The translations under genes were made by a program, and so were the position numbers. The notes under the pieces were generated by a model. It saw only the letters and a list, made by a program, of their open reading frames with translations. It did not search any database and had not been told where the DNA came from. From NCBI RefSeq assembly GCF_011516925.1, contig NZ_WOTG01000002.1, positions 496,001 to 560,000 of the forward strand: a stretch of 64,000 nt of DNA. Reading direction: 5' to 3'. The stretch comes from Acetobacter fabarum. GTDB taxonomy: Bacteria > Pseudomonadota > Alphaproteobacteria > Acetobacterales > Acetobacteraceae. Below are positions 30,570 to 40,320 of this stretch, piece by piece; position 1 is the first letter of the stretch, and each line of letters starts with the position of its first letter.

Positions 30570-32042
30570 ATGCCTGACAGTAGTCACACACACTGTGCGG
30601 AGCCAAGCATGCAACCTGCTTATCCTTCTTCCCTCAGCCTTTATACCCCTTTGCAAATGGGGGCGGTGGACCGGCAGAGTGCAGCCCATGTGCCTGTTGC
30701 CACGCTTATGGATAACGCAGGCCGGGCCGTTGCGCGCGCCATCCGCCGGTACGAGCGGCCTGCGCGCGTGCTCGTGTTGTGCGGGCCGGGGAATAATGGG
30801 GGTGATGGGTACGTAGCCGCCCGGTATCTGGCAGGTATGGGCTGGCCGGTTGCCGTGGCGGAACTGGCTCCCCCTCGGGCGGATACGGATGCAGGGCGCG
30901 CCAGTGCTGCCTATGAAGGGCCGCGTGTTCCTTTTGCTCCGGCGGAAGCTGCGCGGGCTGAACTGGTGGTGGATGCCGTATTTGGTGCAGGGCTAAGCCG
31001 TGATGTGGGTGGCCTAGTGGCCGAAACACTGGCCGCAGCCCGCCGGATTGTGGCGGTGGACACGCCTTCGGGGGTGGATGGAGCCACAGGGCAGGTGCGC
31101 GGTTATGCGCCGCAGGCTGCCATGACTGTTACGTTCTGCCGGTTCAAACCCGGCCATCTGCTTTACCCGGCGCGGGGGCTGCTTGGGCGTCTGGTTCTGG
31201 CGGATATTGGTGTGCCCGACACTGTGCTGGCGGCTGTGCCTGCTAACACGTGGCACAACAGCCCCGGATTGTGGGTGCTGCCCGTGCTGGGTGGGGAGAG
31301 CAATAAATACACCCGAGGTGTGGTGAGTATTTGTGCCGGGCAATCCATGCCCGGTGCCGCGCGGCTGTGTGCCTCTGGTGCGCGCTCCGTGGGGGCGGGG
31401 CTTGTGCGCGTGGCGGCTGGGGCTGGGGCTCCGGCATACCGTCTGGGGCAGCCGGGCCTGATTGTGGATGATGTCCCGCTGGCACAATTGCTGGAGGACA
31501 AGCGCAGGCATGTATGGGTCTGCGGTCCGGGGTTGGCAGAGGCGGAGGTGGAGGCAGCCCTGCCCATGCTGCTGGACTCGGGGCGGAGTGTGCTGGCTGA
31601 TGCTGGCGCACTAAGTGCCTGCGCCGGGCAGCCGGAAAAACTGCGCGGTGTTTCCGTGATTACTCCCCATACGGGCGAATTTGCGCGGGTGTTCGGCCCT
31701 GTGGGGGATAACCCGCCCGAGCAGGTGCGGGAGGCCGCCCGACAGATTAATGCTGTGGTCGTGCTCAAGGGGGCTTCCACCATGATCGCGGCCCCCGATG
31801 GGCGGCTGGCAATTAACACGCATGCTACGGCAGCATTGGGTACGGCAGGGTCCGGGGATACGCTCTCGGGCGTGATTGCGGCCTTGCTGGCGGCAGGTAT
31901 GCCTGCGTGGCAGGCGGCGTGTGCGGGTGTCTGGCTCCATGGGGAGGCCGGTTTGCAGGCCGGTCCGTGGCCTGTGGCGGAGGATCTGGACCGCTATCTG
32001 GGGCTTGCCCGGCAGAAGGCGGAGCAGGCGCAGGGGCACTAG
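30570..32042 (+). CDS. nnr: Bifunctional NAD(P)HX epimerase/dehydratase
   Basis: Metabolite repair enzyme that turns damaged, hydrated NAD(P)H back into NAD(P)H. The 490 residues hold an N-terminal YjeF_N epimerase domain (ALLMDNAG-like VATLMDNAGRAVARAI, then CGPGNNGGDGYVAARYL, DAVFGAGL and DTPSGVDG). The C-terminal carbohydrate-kinase-like dehydratase domain has WVCGPGLAE, ITPHTGEFARVF, LKGASTMIAAPDG and GTAGSGDTLSGVI. The start at 30570 has AAGGGG upstream; ATG at 30609 is equally possible and the frame is open to 30438. It stands alone before tRNA-Leu. Confidence 0.93.
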   Translation: MPDSSHTHCAEPSMQPAYPSSLSLYTPLQMGAVDRQSAAHVPVATLMDNAGRAVARAIRRYERPARVLVLCGPGNNGGDGYVAARYLAGMGWPVAVAELAPPRADTDAGRASAAYEGPRVPFAPAEAARAELVVDAVFGAGLSRDVGGLVAETLAAARRIVAVDTPSGVDGATGQVRGYAPQAAMTVTFCRFKPGHLLYPARGLLGRLVLADIGVPDTVLAAVPANTWHNSPGLWVLPVLGGESNKYTRGVVSICAGQSMPGAARLCASGARSVGAGLVRVAAGAGAPAYRLGQPGLIVDDVPLAQLLEDKRRHVWVCGPGLAEAEVEAALPMLLDSGRSVLADAGALSACAGQPEKLRGVSVITPHTGEFARVFGPVGDNPPEQVREAARQINAVVVLKGASTMIAAPDGRLAINTHATAALGTAGSGDTLSGVIAALLAAGMPAWQAACAGVWLHGEAGLQAGPWPVAEDLDRYLGLARQKAEQAQGH

Positions 32043-32132
32043 CATGTGCAAAATCCGTTTCGGTGTCTTGCCGTGCCCGGCACTTTGAGCTAAGTCCACG
32101 CATCTTGCCGACGGTGAGTATATTGAGTGTGC

Positions 32133-32217
<85 letters not shown>

Positions 32218-32312
32218 ATAAATTTTCATGCTCCCGTCCGCAGTCCGCCGCCGCCTTTTGGCGTTAGTGCAGCGGGTGACTGATTTTTTGTACCGAGAGG
32301 AAGGCCTGGCCG

Positions 32313-33647
32313 ATGCAGGTTACCGAGACCCTTTCTGAAGGGCTGAAGCGTGGTTTCACAGTTACAGTTCCGGCCGCGGAACTTGAGGCTAAGCGTGATG
32401 CGCGCCTTAAGGAAGTTGCTGGCAATCTGAACCTGCCGGGCTTCCGTCCGGGCAAGGTGCCTGTCTCTCTGGCACGCCAGCGTTATGGCGATGCCATCTG
32501 GGGCGAAGTGCTTGAACAGGCCGTGAGCGATGCCATTCGCACCGTGTTTGAAGAGCGTGGCCTGCGCCCCGCTGGCCAGCCCAAGGTTGATCTGGTTTCC
32601 GGCCAGGAAGACAAGGGCGCGGATCTGGAATTCAAGGTGGAAAGCGAAATCCTGCCAGAAATTGCTGTGCCGGATCTTTCCGACCTCGCGCTGACCCGCC
32701 TGAAAACCCCGGTTTCTGACGAAGCGATCAACAAGGTGCTCGAAGATATTGCCAAGCGTGGCCGTACCTTTGAAGTGATCGAGGAAGTGCGTCCCGCAGG
32801 CAAGGGCGATGTTGTCGCCATTGACTTTGTTGGTAAGCAGGACGGCGTTGCCTTTGATGGCGGTACCGCTCAGGACGTGAATGTTGAGATCGGTGGCGAA
32901 GGCTTTATTCCGGGCTTTGCCGAACAGATCGAAGGCATGAAGCCGGGTGAAGAAAAAGTCATTACCGTGACTTTCCCCGCTGATTACGGCGCAGAAGAGC
33001 TGGCAGGCAAGGAAGCAACCTTTGACATCAAGGTGAACCAGCTCAAAAAAGCTGTGGACGCCCCGGTGGACGAAGAGCTGGCCAAGAACATGGGCTTTGA
33101 AAGCCTTGAACAGCTCAAGGATCTGGTGCGCAAGCAGATCGAAGGCGAATACGACCAGATGTCCCGCCTGCGTATCAAGCGTGACCTGCTCGATATCCTT
33201 TCCAGCAAGGCAGATTTTGCTGCCCCTGAAGGTATGGTGGAAGCCGAGTTCCAGCAGATCTGGAATCGGGTGGAAGCCGACCGCAAGGCTGGTCAGCTTG
33301 ATGACGAAGACAAGGACAAGGACGAAGACACTCTTCGCGCTGACTACCGCAAAATTGCGGAACGTCGCGTGCGGCTGGGTCTGCTCCTTGCTGAAATCGG
33401 CCGCAAGAACGGTATTTCCGTCAGTGCGGAAGAACTTGGGCGGGCTGTGCGGGCAGAAGCCATGCGCTACTCCGGTCAGGAAAAAGAGGTCTTTGAATTC
33501 TTCCAGAAGAATCCGCAGGCCGCTGAATCCCTGCGCGGACCGATTTTTGAAAACAAGGTTGTCGATTACCTGATTGAGCTCGCCAAGGTCACGGACAAGG
33601 ACGTGAGTCTGGAAGAACTATCAGATATTCCCCCAGCTAATATCTGA
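32313..33647 (+). CDS. tig: Trigger factor (ribosome-associated chaperone)
   Basis: Binds nascent chains at the ribosomal exit tunnel and has peptidyl-prolyl isomerase activity. 444 residues: the ribosome-binding N-terminus with the signature GFRPGKVP (about residues 46-53), the FKBP-type domain near 150-245 (GDVVAIDFVGKQDG, FIPGFAEQIEGMKPGEE) and the helical C-terminal arm domain. GAGAGGAAGG precedes the ATG. Codon use is strongly biased, indicating high expression. It begins the tig-clpP-clpX-lon-hup block conserved in proteobacteria and ends at a strong terminator. Confidence 0.98.
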   Translation: MQVTETLSEGLKRGFTVTVPAAELEAKRDARLKEVAGNLNLPGFRPGKVPVSLARQRYGDAIWGEVLEQAVSDAIRTVFEERGLRPAGQPKVDLVSGQEDKGADLEFKVESEILPEIAVPDLSDLALTRLKTPVSDEAINKVLEDIAKRGRTFEVIEEVRPAGKGDVVAIDFVGKQDGVAFDGGTAQDVNVEIGGEGFIPGFAEQIEGMKPGEEKVITVTFPADYGAEELAGKEATFDIKVNQLKKAVDAPVDEELAKNMGFESLEQLKDLVRKQIEGEYDQMSRLRIKRDLLDILSSKADFAAPEGMVEAEFQQIWNRVEADRKAGQLDDEDKDKDEDTLRADYRKIAERRVRLGLLLAEIGRKNGISVSAEELGRAVRAEAMRYSGQEKEVFEFFQKNPQAAESLRGPIFENKVVDYLIELAKVTDKDVSLEELSDIPPANI

Positions 33648-33659
33648 TAAAACGGCTCT

Positions 33660-33694
33660 GTCCCGCCAGTGTGAACTGGCGGGACATTCTTTTT
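33660..33694 (+). terminator. Rho-independent terminator of tig
   Basis: Perfect 11-base-pair stem GTCCCGCCAGT (33660-33670) / ACTGGCGGGAC (33675-33685) with a GTGA loop, followed by ATTCTTTTT. It separates tig from clpP transcriptionally. Confidence 0.93.
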
Positions 33695-33817
33695 GGGGCT
33701 GTTTTTCGTTTCTGGGGTGGCATATTGCCACTTTATCTCTATCTTGAATCAGTGTGCCTGACCCTGGTTCTGTCCATGGCAGAGGCAGGGAGGGGCGTTT
33801 AAGTTTTTTGTACGGGA

Positions 33818-34480
33818 ATGAGTGGTATGAGGGATCGTGATCCCGTTGAGATCTTCAGCAATGCACTGGTGCCGATGGTGGTCGAACAGACCTCTCGCGG
33901 TGAACGGGCTTTTGATATCTATTCCCGCCTTTTGCAGGAACGGATCATCTTCCTGACCGGGCCTGTCTATGATCAGGTTGCTTCGCTTATTTCCGCGCAG
34001 CTTCTGTATCTGGAAAGTGTGAACCCGACCAAGGAAATCTCCTTTTACATCAACAGCCCCGGTGGTGTTGTGTCGGCCGGTCTGGCTATTTACGACACCA
34101 TGCAATACATCCGCAGCCCCGTAAGCACGGTGTGCATCGGTCAGGCGGCCTCCATGGGCTCCCTGCTGCTGGCTGGCGGTGAAAAAGGGCGCAGGTTTGC
34201 GCTGCCTAACGCGCGCGTCATGGTGCATCAGCCTTCTGGCGGTGCACAGGGGCAGGCGAGCGATATTGAAATTCAGGCCAAGGAAATTCTGATTATCCGG
34301 CAGCGCCTGAACGAAATCTACCGTGAACATACTGGCCGCACGCTGGAAGAAATCGAGCAGAAGCTTGAGCGTGATAGCTACATGTCCGCAGCCGAAGCCC
34401 AGTCTTTTGGTATTGTGGATGAAGTGATCAGCCACCACAAAGCGGCCGAAGCAGGTAAAAAGGATAAAGGTCATCCTTAA
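33818..34480 (+). CDS. clpP: ATP-dependent Clp protease proteolytic subunit
   Basis: Serine protease subunit that forms the ClpP tetradecamer, fed by ClpX encoded next. 220 residues. The catalytic Ser is in GQAASMGS, the His in [10 protein letters not shown], and the conserved [17 protein letters not shown] carries the Asp. ATG 33818 has GGGA too close to it. ATG 33827 ([10 protein letters not shown]) has better spacing and may be the true start. It lies 120 bases before clpX. That gap contains a CCTGGGC/GCCCAGG-type hairpin near 34530-34555. Confidence 0.97.
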   Translation: MSGMRDRDPVEIFSNALVPMVVEQTSRGERAFDIYSRLLQERIIFLTGPVYDQVASLISAQLLYLESVNPTKEISFYINSPGGVVSAGLAIYDTMQYIRSPVSTVCIGQAASMGSLLLAGGEKGRRFALPNARVMVHQPSGGAQGQASDIEIQAKEILIIRQRLNEIYREHTGRTLEEIEQKLERDSYMSAAEAQSFGIVDEVISHHKAAEAGKKDKGHP

Positions 34481-34600
34481 TCTGGCATACTTTAAGCCTC
34501 CTGTTACAATAAGGGGGTCGTCTGTTCCTGGGCATGCAGAAAAGGCCCAGGGCTTGGCTCCGGGTTCCGTGGAGTCCGGAGTGATCGGGGGAGTGGGCTG

Positions 34601-35866
34601 ATGAGTACAAAGTCCGGAGAGTCCAAGAACACGCTGTATTGCTCGTTCTGTGGCAAATCACAGCATGAAGTGCGCAAGCTTATTGCTGGCCCCACCGTGT
34701 TTATCTGCGATGAATGCGTTGAACTCTGCATGGATATCATCCGTGAAGAGAACAAGACCTTGCAGGTCAAGTCGCGCGAGGGTGTTCCTACCCCCAAGGA
34801 AATCTGCAAGGTTCTGGATGACTACGTTATTGGTCAGATGCAGGCTAAAAAGGTGCTCTCCGTAGCGGTGCATAACCACTACAAGCGCCTGTCGCAGGTG
34901 ACCAAGGCAGGCGATGTGGAAATTGCCAAGTCCAATATCCTGCTCATCGGGCCTACGGGTTCGGGTAAAACACTGCTGGCCCAGACTCTGGCGCGTATTC
35001 TGGACGTGCCCTTTACAATGGCTGATGCCACAACCCTGACAGAAGCCGGGTATGTGGGGGAAGATGTCGAGAACATCATCCTCAAGCTGTTGCAGGCATC
35101 CGATTACAATGTGGAACGCGCCCAGCGCGGGATTGTCTATATTGACGAAATCGACAAGATTTCCAAAAAATCGGATAACCCCTCCATCACGCGTGACGTG
35201 AGTGGGGAAGGTGTGCAGCAGGCTCTGCTCAAGCTGATGGAAGGCACTGTTGCCTCTGTTCCCCCGCAGGGAGGTCGCAAGCATCCGCAGCAGGAATTCC
35301 TGCAGGTGGATACGACCAACATGCTCTTTATCTGCGGTGGGGCTTTTGCCGGGCTGGACAAGATTATCTCTGCACGTGGCAAGGGCACGGGCATTGGCTT
35401 TGGGGCTGATGTACGTTCGCTCGATGACCGCCGGATGGGGGAAATCCTGCACGACGTTGAGCCTGAAGATCTGATGAAGTTTGGCCTTATCCCCGAATTT
35501 ATCGGGCGTCTGCCTGTTCTGGCAACGCTGGGTGATCTGGACGAGGCCGCACTGATCAAGATTCTGACCGAGCCTAAAAACGCTTTGGTCAAACAGTACC
35601 AGCGCCTCTTCCAGATGGAAGATGTCCAGTTGTCCTTTACGGATGATGCGCTCAAGGCCATTGCGGACCGCGCCATTGTTCGCAAGACCGGGGCCCGTGG
35701 GTTGCGTTCCATTCTGGAGAGCATCCTCATGGCGACCATGTTTGACCTGCCGGGGCTTGATACGGTCGAGGAGGTGGTTGTCAACCGCGAGGTGGCGGAT
35801 GGCAAGGCCAGCCCGGTCTATGTTTACGGCAAGAAGAAAGACGTGCCAGCAGAGCAATCCGCCTGA
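34601..35866 (+). CDS. clpX: Clp protease ATPase subunit ClpX
   Basis: AAA+ unfoldase that selects, unfolds and feeds substrates into ClpP. 421 residues: an N-terminal C4 zinc finger ([10 protein letters not shown] and [10 protein letters not shown], residues about 10-43), Walker A GPTGSGKT near 117-124, Walker [11 protein letters not shown], the [13 protein letters not shown] pore-side segment and sensor 2 GARGLRS. GGGGGAG precedes the ATG. It is paired with clpP upstream and followed by a weak hairpin terminator and lon. Confidence 0.98.
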   Translation: MSTKSGESKNTLYCSFCGKSQHEVRKLIAGPTVFICDECVELCMDIIREENKTLQVKSREGVPTPKEICKVLDDYVIGQMQAKKVLSVAVHNHYKRLSQVTKAGDVEIAKSNILLIGPTGSGKTLLAQTLARILDVPFTMADATTLTEAGYVGEDVENIILKLLQASDYNVERAQRGIVYIDEIDKISKKSDNPSITRDVSGEGVQQALLKLMEGTVASVPPQGGRKHPQQEFLQVDTTNMLFICGGAFAGLDKIISARGKGTGIGFGADVRSLDDRRMGEILHDVEPEDLMKFGLIPEFIGRLPVLATLGDLDEAALIKILTEPKNALVKQYQRLFQMEDVQLSFTDDALKAIADRAIVRKTGARGLRSILESILMATMFDLPGLDTVEEVVVNREVADGKASPVYVYGKKKDVPAEQSA

Positions 35867-35889
35867 GGCAGGTTAGAGTTTTAGCGTAA

Positions 35890-35920
35890 GCAGCACGAGC
35901 GGGTCACCTGTTCGTGCTGT
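35890..35920 (+). terminator. Hairpin after clpX, weak terminator
   Basis: GCAGCACGA (35890-35898) pairs with TCGTGCTGT (35912-35920); the outermost pair is a G-T wobble. The following sequence TCTTGCCTCT has only a few T, so termination may be partial. Confidence 0.4.
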
Positions 35921-36070
35921 TCTTGCCTCTGCCCTATTGTTCCGGGTTGTGGGCATAACAACATAAGAGAAACACGGGGGTGTTCCCTTTCGGGGGTACC
36001 TTCTTCAGTGCAGGGGTATGCCGCTTGGCGGGTGCCCGGCACCGATCGTCCTTATCGGGAGGTCATGACG

Positions 36071-38572
36071 ATGGCTGATAACGAAAAACCGGCACCACGG
36101 CGTAGGCGCAAGAGCGATCAGGCAGTTTCGGCCGTGCCCGAACAGTCTGTTCCTGCGGTTGATGCAACTGTCGTGGAAGCCCATACCAAGAATACCCACG
36201 TGGCTGTTCTGCCGCTGCGCGATATTGTGGTTTTCCCCCACATGATTGTTCCGCTGTTTGTCGGGCGGGAAAAATCTGTACGGGCTCTGGACTCGGTTAC
36301 AAAAGACGACCGGCACATTCTGCTGGTAGCCCAGAAAGACGCAGCACAGGACGACCCCACGCCTGACGATATTTATCGGGTTGGCACGCTGTCCACCATT
36401 CTGCAGTTGCTCAAGCTGCCCGATGGTACGGTTAAGGTGCTGGTTGAAGGGGTTCGCCGTGTGCGCGTTAAGGCGCTGCATGAGGTGAATGGCCACTTCG
36501 AAGCCGATATTGAGGAAATGCCAGCCGAGGCGGCTATTGGGCCGGAAGCCGAGGCTCTGGGCCGCTCCATCGTGTCGCAGTTTGAGCAGTATATGAAGCT
36601 CAACAAGAAAATTGCGTCCGAGGTTCTGGTCTCGCTTAACCAGATCAATGATCTGTCCAAGCTTGCAGATACGGTGACGAGTCACCTCTCGCTCAAGATT
36701 TCCGAAAAGCAGGAAATTCTGGAGGCCCCCACCGTGCAGGGGCAGCTGGAAAAGGTTTTCGGCCACATTGAAGCAGAAATAGATGTGCTTCAGGTGGAAA
36801 AGAAAATCCGCAACCGTGTCAAACGCCAGATGGAAAAGACACAGCGCGAGTACTATCTGAACGAGCAGCTCAAAGCCATTCAGAAAGAACTTGGCGAAGG
36901 TGAGGACGGCAAGGACGAAACGGCCGAAATTGAAGAGCGGATCGCCAAGACCAAGCTCTCCAAGGAAGCGCGCGAAAAAGCTCTGAGCGAGCTGAAGAAG
37001 CTGCGCGGCATGAGCATGATGTCCGCCGAGTCCGGGGTTGTGCGGAACTACCTCGACTGGATTTTGAGCATTCCGTGGAAAAAGCGGACCAAAGTGCGTC
37101 ATGATCTGGTTGAAGCAGAGGAGGTTCTGGACGCCGATCATTACGGGCTGGAAAAAGTCAAGGAACGCATTCTGGAGTATCTGGCGGTTCAGAGCCGCTC
37201 GCAAAAGCTCAAAGGGCCGATTCTGTGCCTTGTCGGGCCTCCGGGTGTGGGCAAGACCTCCCTCGCACGTTCCATCGCCAAGGCAACGGGGCGGCATTAT
37301 GTACGCATGTCCCTGGGTGGCGTGCGGGATGAAGCCGAAATTCGTGGGCACCGCCGCACCTATATCGGTTCCATGCCCGGCAAGATCATTCAGGGCATGA
37401 AAAAGGCGAAGGTATCCAACCCGCTCTTCCTGCTTGATGAAATTGACAAGCTGGGATCCGACTGGCGGGGTGATCCGGCATCGGCTCTGCTGGAAGTGCT
37501 GGACCCTGAGCAGAACGGCACGTTCGCTGACCATTATCTGGAGGTCGATTACGACCTGTCCGATGTCATGTTCGTGACAACGGCCAACAGTCTGGATATG
37601 CCCCAGCCGCTGCTGGACCGCATGGAGGTCATTCGCCTCTCCGGTTACACGGAGGATGAAAAGGTCGAGATCGCCAAGCGCCACCTTATTAACAAGCAGA
37701 TCGAGGCGCATAACCTTAAGCCGGGTGAATGGTCGATCAATGAGGACGCTCTGCGTGACGTTATCCGGTATTACACGCGTGAGGCCGGTGTGCGTAATCT
37801 TGAGCGTGAACTGGCCAAGCTTGCCCGTAAGGCGGTGAAGGAGATTGTGACCGGTAAGGCCAAAAAGGTCGCGGTTACGGCGCGTAATCTGGAAAAATAC
37901 GCAGGCGTTCAGCGCTTCCGCTACGGTGAGACCGAAGCGGAGGACATGGTCGGTGTTGTGACCGGGCTGGCCTGGACCGAAGTGGGCGGGGAAATCCTGA
38001 CCATTGAGAGCGTTATGGTGCCGGGCAAAGGTGGCATTGTTGAAACCGGCAAGCTGGGCGACGTCATGAAGGAGAGCATCTCTGCTGCGTTCTCTTTTGT
38101 GCGGAGTCGGGCGGCCAGTTTTGGAATCGTGCCAACAATCTTCGACAAGCGCAGCTTCCATGTGCATGTGCCTGAAGGTGCGACTCCTAAGGACGGTCCT
38201 TCTGCAGGGGTTGCCATGGTGACATCTCTGGTAAGTGTTCTGACCGGTATTCCCGTCTGTCGTGACGTTGCCATGACGGGTGAAATAACGCTCAGGGGGC
38301 GTGTTCTGGCGATTGGGGGGCTGAAGGAAAAGCTTCTGGCGGCTGTTCGTTCAGGTATTCGCACGGTGTTTATTCCGCAGGAAAACGAGAAGGATCTGGC
38401 GGAAATTCCTGACAGCGTGAAGAAGAATCTGGAAATTGTACCCGTTTCGCATGTGGACGAAGTTTTGGCCCGTGCACTGGTCAGCCAGCCTCAGCCGATT
38501 CACTGGGAAGAGGTGCCCGAAACAGTGCCCGCCAACGGTGCACAGGCAGTTGCTTCGGTGCTGCCGCATTAA
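36071..38572 (+). CDS. lon: ATP-dependent protease Lon
   Basis: Homo-hexameric AAA+ serine protease that removes misfolded and some regulatory proteins. 833 residues from the chosen start. The N-terminal substrate domain begins with VAVLPLRDIVVFPHM. Walker A GPPGVGKTS is near 386-394. The protease domain has the catalytic Ser in KDGPSAGVAM (about residue 711) and the Lys in GGLKEKLLAA. ATG 36071 is chosen because GGGAGG at 36057-36062 lies 8 bases before it, while the in-frame ATG at 36065 is only 2 bases away. A Lys/Arg-rich N-terminal tag PRRRRKSDQ precedes the domain. Follows clpX; precedes hup. Confidence 0.98.
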   Translation: MADNEKPAPRRRRKSDQAVSAVPEQSVPAVDATVVEAHTKNTHVAVLPLRDIVVFPHMIVPLFVGREKSVRALDSVTKDDRHILLVAQKDAAQDDPTPDDIYRVGTLSTILQLLKLPDGTVKVLVEGVRRVRVKALHEVNGHFEADIEEMPAEAAIGPEAEALGRSIVSQFEQYMKLNKKIASEVLVSLNQINDLSKLADTVTSHLSLKISEKQEILEAPTVQGQLEKVFGHIEAEIDVLQVEKKIRNRVKRQMEKTQREYYLNEQLKAIQKELGEGEDGKDETAEIEERIAKTKLSKEAREKALSELKKLRGMSMMSAESGVVRNYLDWILSIPWKKRTKVRHDLVEAEEVLDADHYGLEKVKERILEYLAVQSRSQKLKGPILCLVGPPGVGKTSLARSIAKATGRHYVRMSLGGVRDEAEIRGHRRTYIGSMPGKIIQGMKKAKVSNPLFLLDEIDKLGSDWRGDPASALLEVLDPEQNGTFADHYLEVDYDLSDVMFVTTANSLDMPQPLLDRMEVIRLSGYTEDEKVEIAKRHLINKQIEAHNLKPGEWSINEDALRDVIRYYTREAGVRNLERELAKLARKAVKEIVTGKAKKVAVTARNLEKYAGVQRFRYGETEAEDMVGVVTGLAWTEVGGEILTIESVMVPGKGGIVETGKLGDVMKESISAAFSFVRSRAASFGIVPTIFDKRSFHVHVPEGATPKDGPSAGVAMVTSLVSVLTGIPVCRDVAMTGEITLRGRVLAIGGLKEKLLAAVRSGIRTVFIPQENEKDLAEIPDSVKKNLEIVPVSHVDEVLARALVSQPQPIHWEEVPETVPANGAQAVASVLPH

Positions 38573-38611
38573 CCAAAATGCATGAGAAGCCCGAAGTTTG
38601 CGTTTGCTTGG

Positions 38612-38639
38612 TTGACGTAGGAAAAAACGGCTTCATAGT
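38612..38639 (+). promoter_or_regulatory. Putative sigma-70 promoter of hup
   Basis: TTGACG (38612-38617) and CATAGT (38634-38639) spaced 16 bases, about 75 bases before the HU start, in the lon-hup gap. The -10 matches 4 of 6. Consistent with separate strong expression of HU. Confidence 0.42.
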
Positions 38640-38713
38640 GCGTTCAGGCAGCGGAGAGGCGGACGAAACCCGCCCGCCGCTCCTATGAATTGAAAGAAAG
38701 TGAAAGGCGTAAG

Positions 38714-39001
38714 ATGGAGAAGCCGCTTAACAAGCAGGAGCTCGTCTCAGCAGTAGCAGAGGCCGTTGACCTGCCGAAGGCTAAGGCCGGAGAAGTGGTC
38801 GACGCCGTATTCGGTGCGATTGAAAAAGCTCTGTCCACAAAGCAGGAAGTACGTCTGGTGGGCTTTGGCACGTTTGTGACCGCAACCCGCAAGGCTGCCA
38901 AAGGCCGTAACCCCCGTACCGGCGAGGAAATTGATATTCCGGCTTCTACCTCTGTCCGCTTCAAGCCGGGCAAGGCACTGAAGGACGCCGTTAGCAAATA
39001 A
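38714..39001 (+). CDS. hup: DNA-binding protein HU
   Basis: Nucleoid-associated histone-like protein that bends DNA. 95 residues, MEKPLNKQELVSAVAEAV start, with the HU signature GFGTFVTATRKAAKGRNPRTG near residues 50-70 and the C-terminal VRFKPGKALKDAV. GAAAGG lies 7 bases before ATG 38714; the frame is open to 38690, but the extra eight residues do not fit the family. The position directly after lon is conserved in proteobacteria. Confidence 0.97.
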   Translation: MEKPLNKQELVSAVAEAVDLPKAKAGEVVDAVFGAIEKALSTKQEVRLVGFGTFVTATRKAAKGRNPRTGEEIDIPASTSVRFKPGKALKDAVSK

Positions 39002-39026
39002 TCCTCCTTCGGATTTTATTTCAGAC

Positions 39027-39073
39027 CGGCCGGCAATTTCTTTGAAAAAAGGGGTTGCCGGCCGTTTTGTTTT
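39027..39073 (+). terminator. Rho-independent terminator of hup
   Basis: Stem CGGCCGGCAA (39027-39036) / TTGCCGGCCG (39055-39064) with an 18-base loop, followed by TTTTGTTTT. Perfect ten-base-pair GC-rich stem 26 bases after the HU stop. Confidence 0.88.
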
Positions 39074-39089
39074 ATGACACATAGGGCGC

Positions 39090-39164
39090 GGGCGATTAGC
39101 TTAGCGGTAGAGCATCTCGTTTACACCGAGAGGGTCGGCGGTTCGATCCCGTCATCGCCCACCA
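39090..39164 (+). tRNA. tRNA-Val (UAC)
   Basis: A 75-base tRNA. The acceptor stem is GGGCGAT/ATCGCCC. The anticodon stem TCTCG/CGAGA has loop TTTACAC and anticodon TAC. The T-arm has the GGTTCGATCCC loop, and CCA is encoded. It lies between hup and nuoA. Confidence 0.97.
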
Positions 39165-39186
39165 TTCCCAACATTGTGTGTTGTGG

Positions 39187-39243
39187 AGCAGAATAATTTA
39201 TTCTGCTAATGGCTTCCTCCTCCGGGCAGGGAGCCTTTTTTTT
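39187..39243 (+). terminator. Palindrome and terminator after tRNA-Val
   Basis: A 21-base near-perfect palindrome AGCAGAATAATTTATTCTGCT (39187-39207) is followed by the stem GGCTTCCT (39211-39218) / AGGGAGCC (39228-39235), which has one G-T pair, and then eight T. The second hairpin is a good Rho-independent terminator for the tRNA transcript. The palindrome may aid processing or bind a regulator; its role is unknown. Confidence 0.75.
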
Positions 39244-39376
39244 CGCCAATCCATTTTATTCACAACAAAGTGGCCGCGACCATACGCGTTCGTGCATGGC
39301 CGTCTGCATTTTGCGGGTCTAGGGTGACTGCATCAAACGGCTTATTACAAGCCTTTCATGCGTGCGGGAATTTTCC

Positions 39377-39742
39377 ATGCAGTCTGTTCTAGGCGATTAT
39401 GCCCCGGTTCTGATTTTTGGTTGCGTATCGGTTGTTATCGCGGCCGCAATGCTCGGTATGGCTCTGTTGAGCGGGCACCAAAAACCATATCCTGAGAAGC
39501 TCACGGCGTATGAGTGCGGGTTTGGCCCTTTTGATGATGCCCGGCGCCGCTTTGACGTGCGGTTTTACCTGGTGGCCATTCTGTTCATTATTTTCGATCT
39601 GGAGGTCGCGTTTCTGTTCCCCTGGGCTATCAGCCTGGGGCGGATCGGGCTGTTCGGCTTTTTGTCCATGCTTGGCTTTTTGGCCGTGCTGGGGATCGGC
39701 TTTTTGTATGAATGGCGCAAAGGCGCGCTGGACTGGGATTGA
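39377..39742 (+). CDS. nuoA: NADH-quinone oxidoreductase subunit A
   Basis: Small membrane subunit of complex I (ND3), three predicted helices, 121 residues. The conserved loop [29 protein letters not shown] contains the Cys typical of the quinone-access loop. ATG 39377 is used; the frame is open to a GTG at 39362. First gene of the nuo operon. The 130 bases upstream hold an inverted repeat GGCTT-ATTAC-AAGCC (39339-39353) just before the start, a possible operator, but no clear promoter. Confidence 0.96.
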   Translation: MQSVLGDYAPVLIFGCVSVVIAAAMLGMALLSGHQKPYPEKLTAYECGFGPFDDARRRFDVRFYLVAILFIIFDLEVAFLFPWAISLGRIGLFGFLSMLGFLAVLGIGFLYEWRKGALDWD

Positions 39743-39756
39743 GAGAGGACGCCAGC

Positions 39757-40320
39757 ATGACCACACATCACGACGAAAACGCCATTATGTGGAACAGGGA
39801 GGCTCTGCCGCCGGGGCCTGAGCAGGATGCGGTGGTGCGCGGCATTACCGGCGTTCTGGCTGAAAAGGGCTTTGTGGTTGCAAGCCTGGATAAGCTGGTC
39901 AACTGGGGGCGCACGGGTAGCCTGTGGCCCATGTCCTTCGGGCTGGCATGCTGCGCGGTGGAGATGATCCACGCGTATATGCCGCGTTATGACCTGGACC
40001 GTATGGGTATTATTCCACGCGGGTCGCCCCGTCAGTCTGATGTGATGATTGTGGCAGGGACACTCACCAACAAGATGGCCCCGGTATTGCGCCGCCTGTA
40101 CGAGCAGATGGCCGAGCCGCGCTGGGTTATTTCCATGGGGTCATGCGCCAATGGTGGGGGGTATTACCATTACTCCTACTCAGTTGTGCGTGGGTGTGAC
40201 CGCATTGTTCCCGTGGATGTGTATGTGCCGGGCTGCCCGCCAACGGCCGAAGCGCTCATTTACGGCATTATGCTGCTCCAGAAAAAAATTCGGCGGACAG
40301 GGACAATTCTCCGTGGCTGA
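39757..40320 (+). CDS. nuoB: NADH-quinone oxidoreductase subunit B
   Basis: Peripheral-arm subunit that carries cluster N2, the last electron donor to quinone. 187 residues with the cysteines in [19 protein letters not shown] and [19 protein letters not shown] precedes ATG 39757. The end overlaps the GTG start of nuoC by eight bases. Confidence 0.98.
   Translation: MTTHHDENAIMWNREALPPGPEQDAVVRGITGVLAEKGFVVASLDKLVNWGRTGSLWPMSFGLACCAVEMIHAYMPRYDLDRMGIIPRGSPRQSDVMIVAGTLTNKMAPVLRRLYEQMAEPRWVISMGSCANGGGYYHYSYSVVRGCDRIVPVDVYVPGCPPTAEALIYGIMLLQKKIRRTGTILRG

Noticed and set aside
33743-33765. CTTGAA followed by CCCTGG upstream of clpP as a heat-shock sigma-32 promoter
   Set aside because: The spacing and -10 fit poorly, and the match is not better than chance in GC-rich DNA.
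36005-38167. 720-codon open frame antisense to lon
   Set aside because: It is opposite a complete Lon with all motifs, and the translated sequence shows no recognisable domain.
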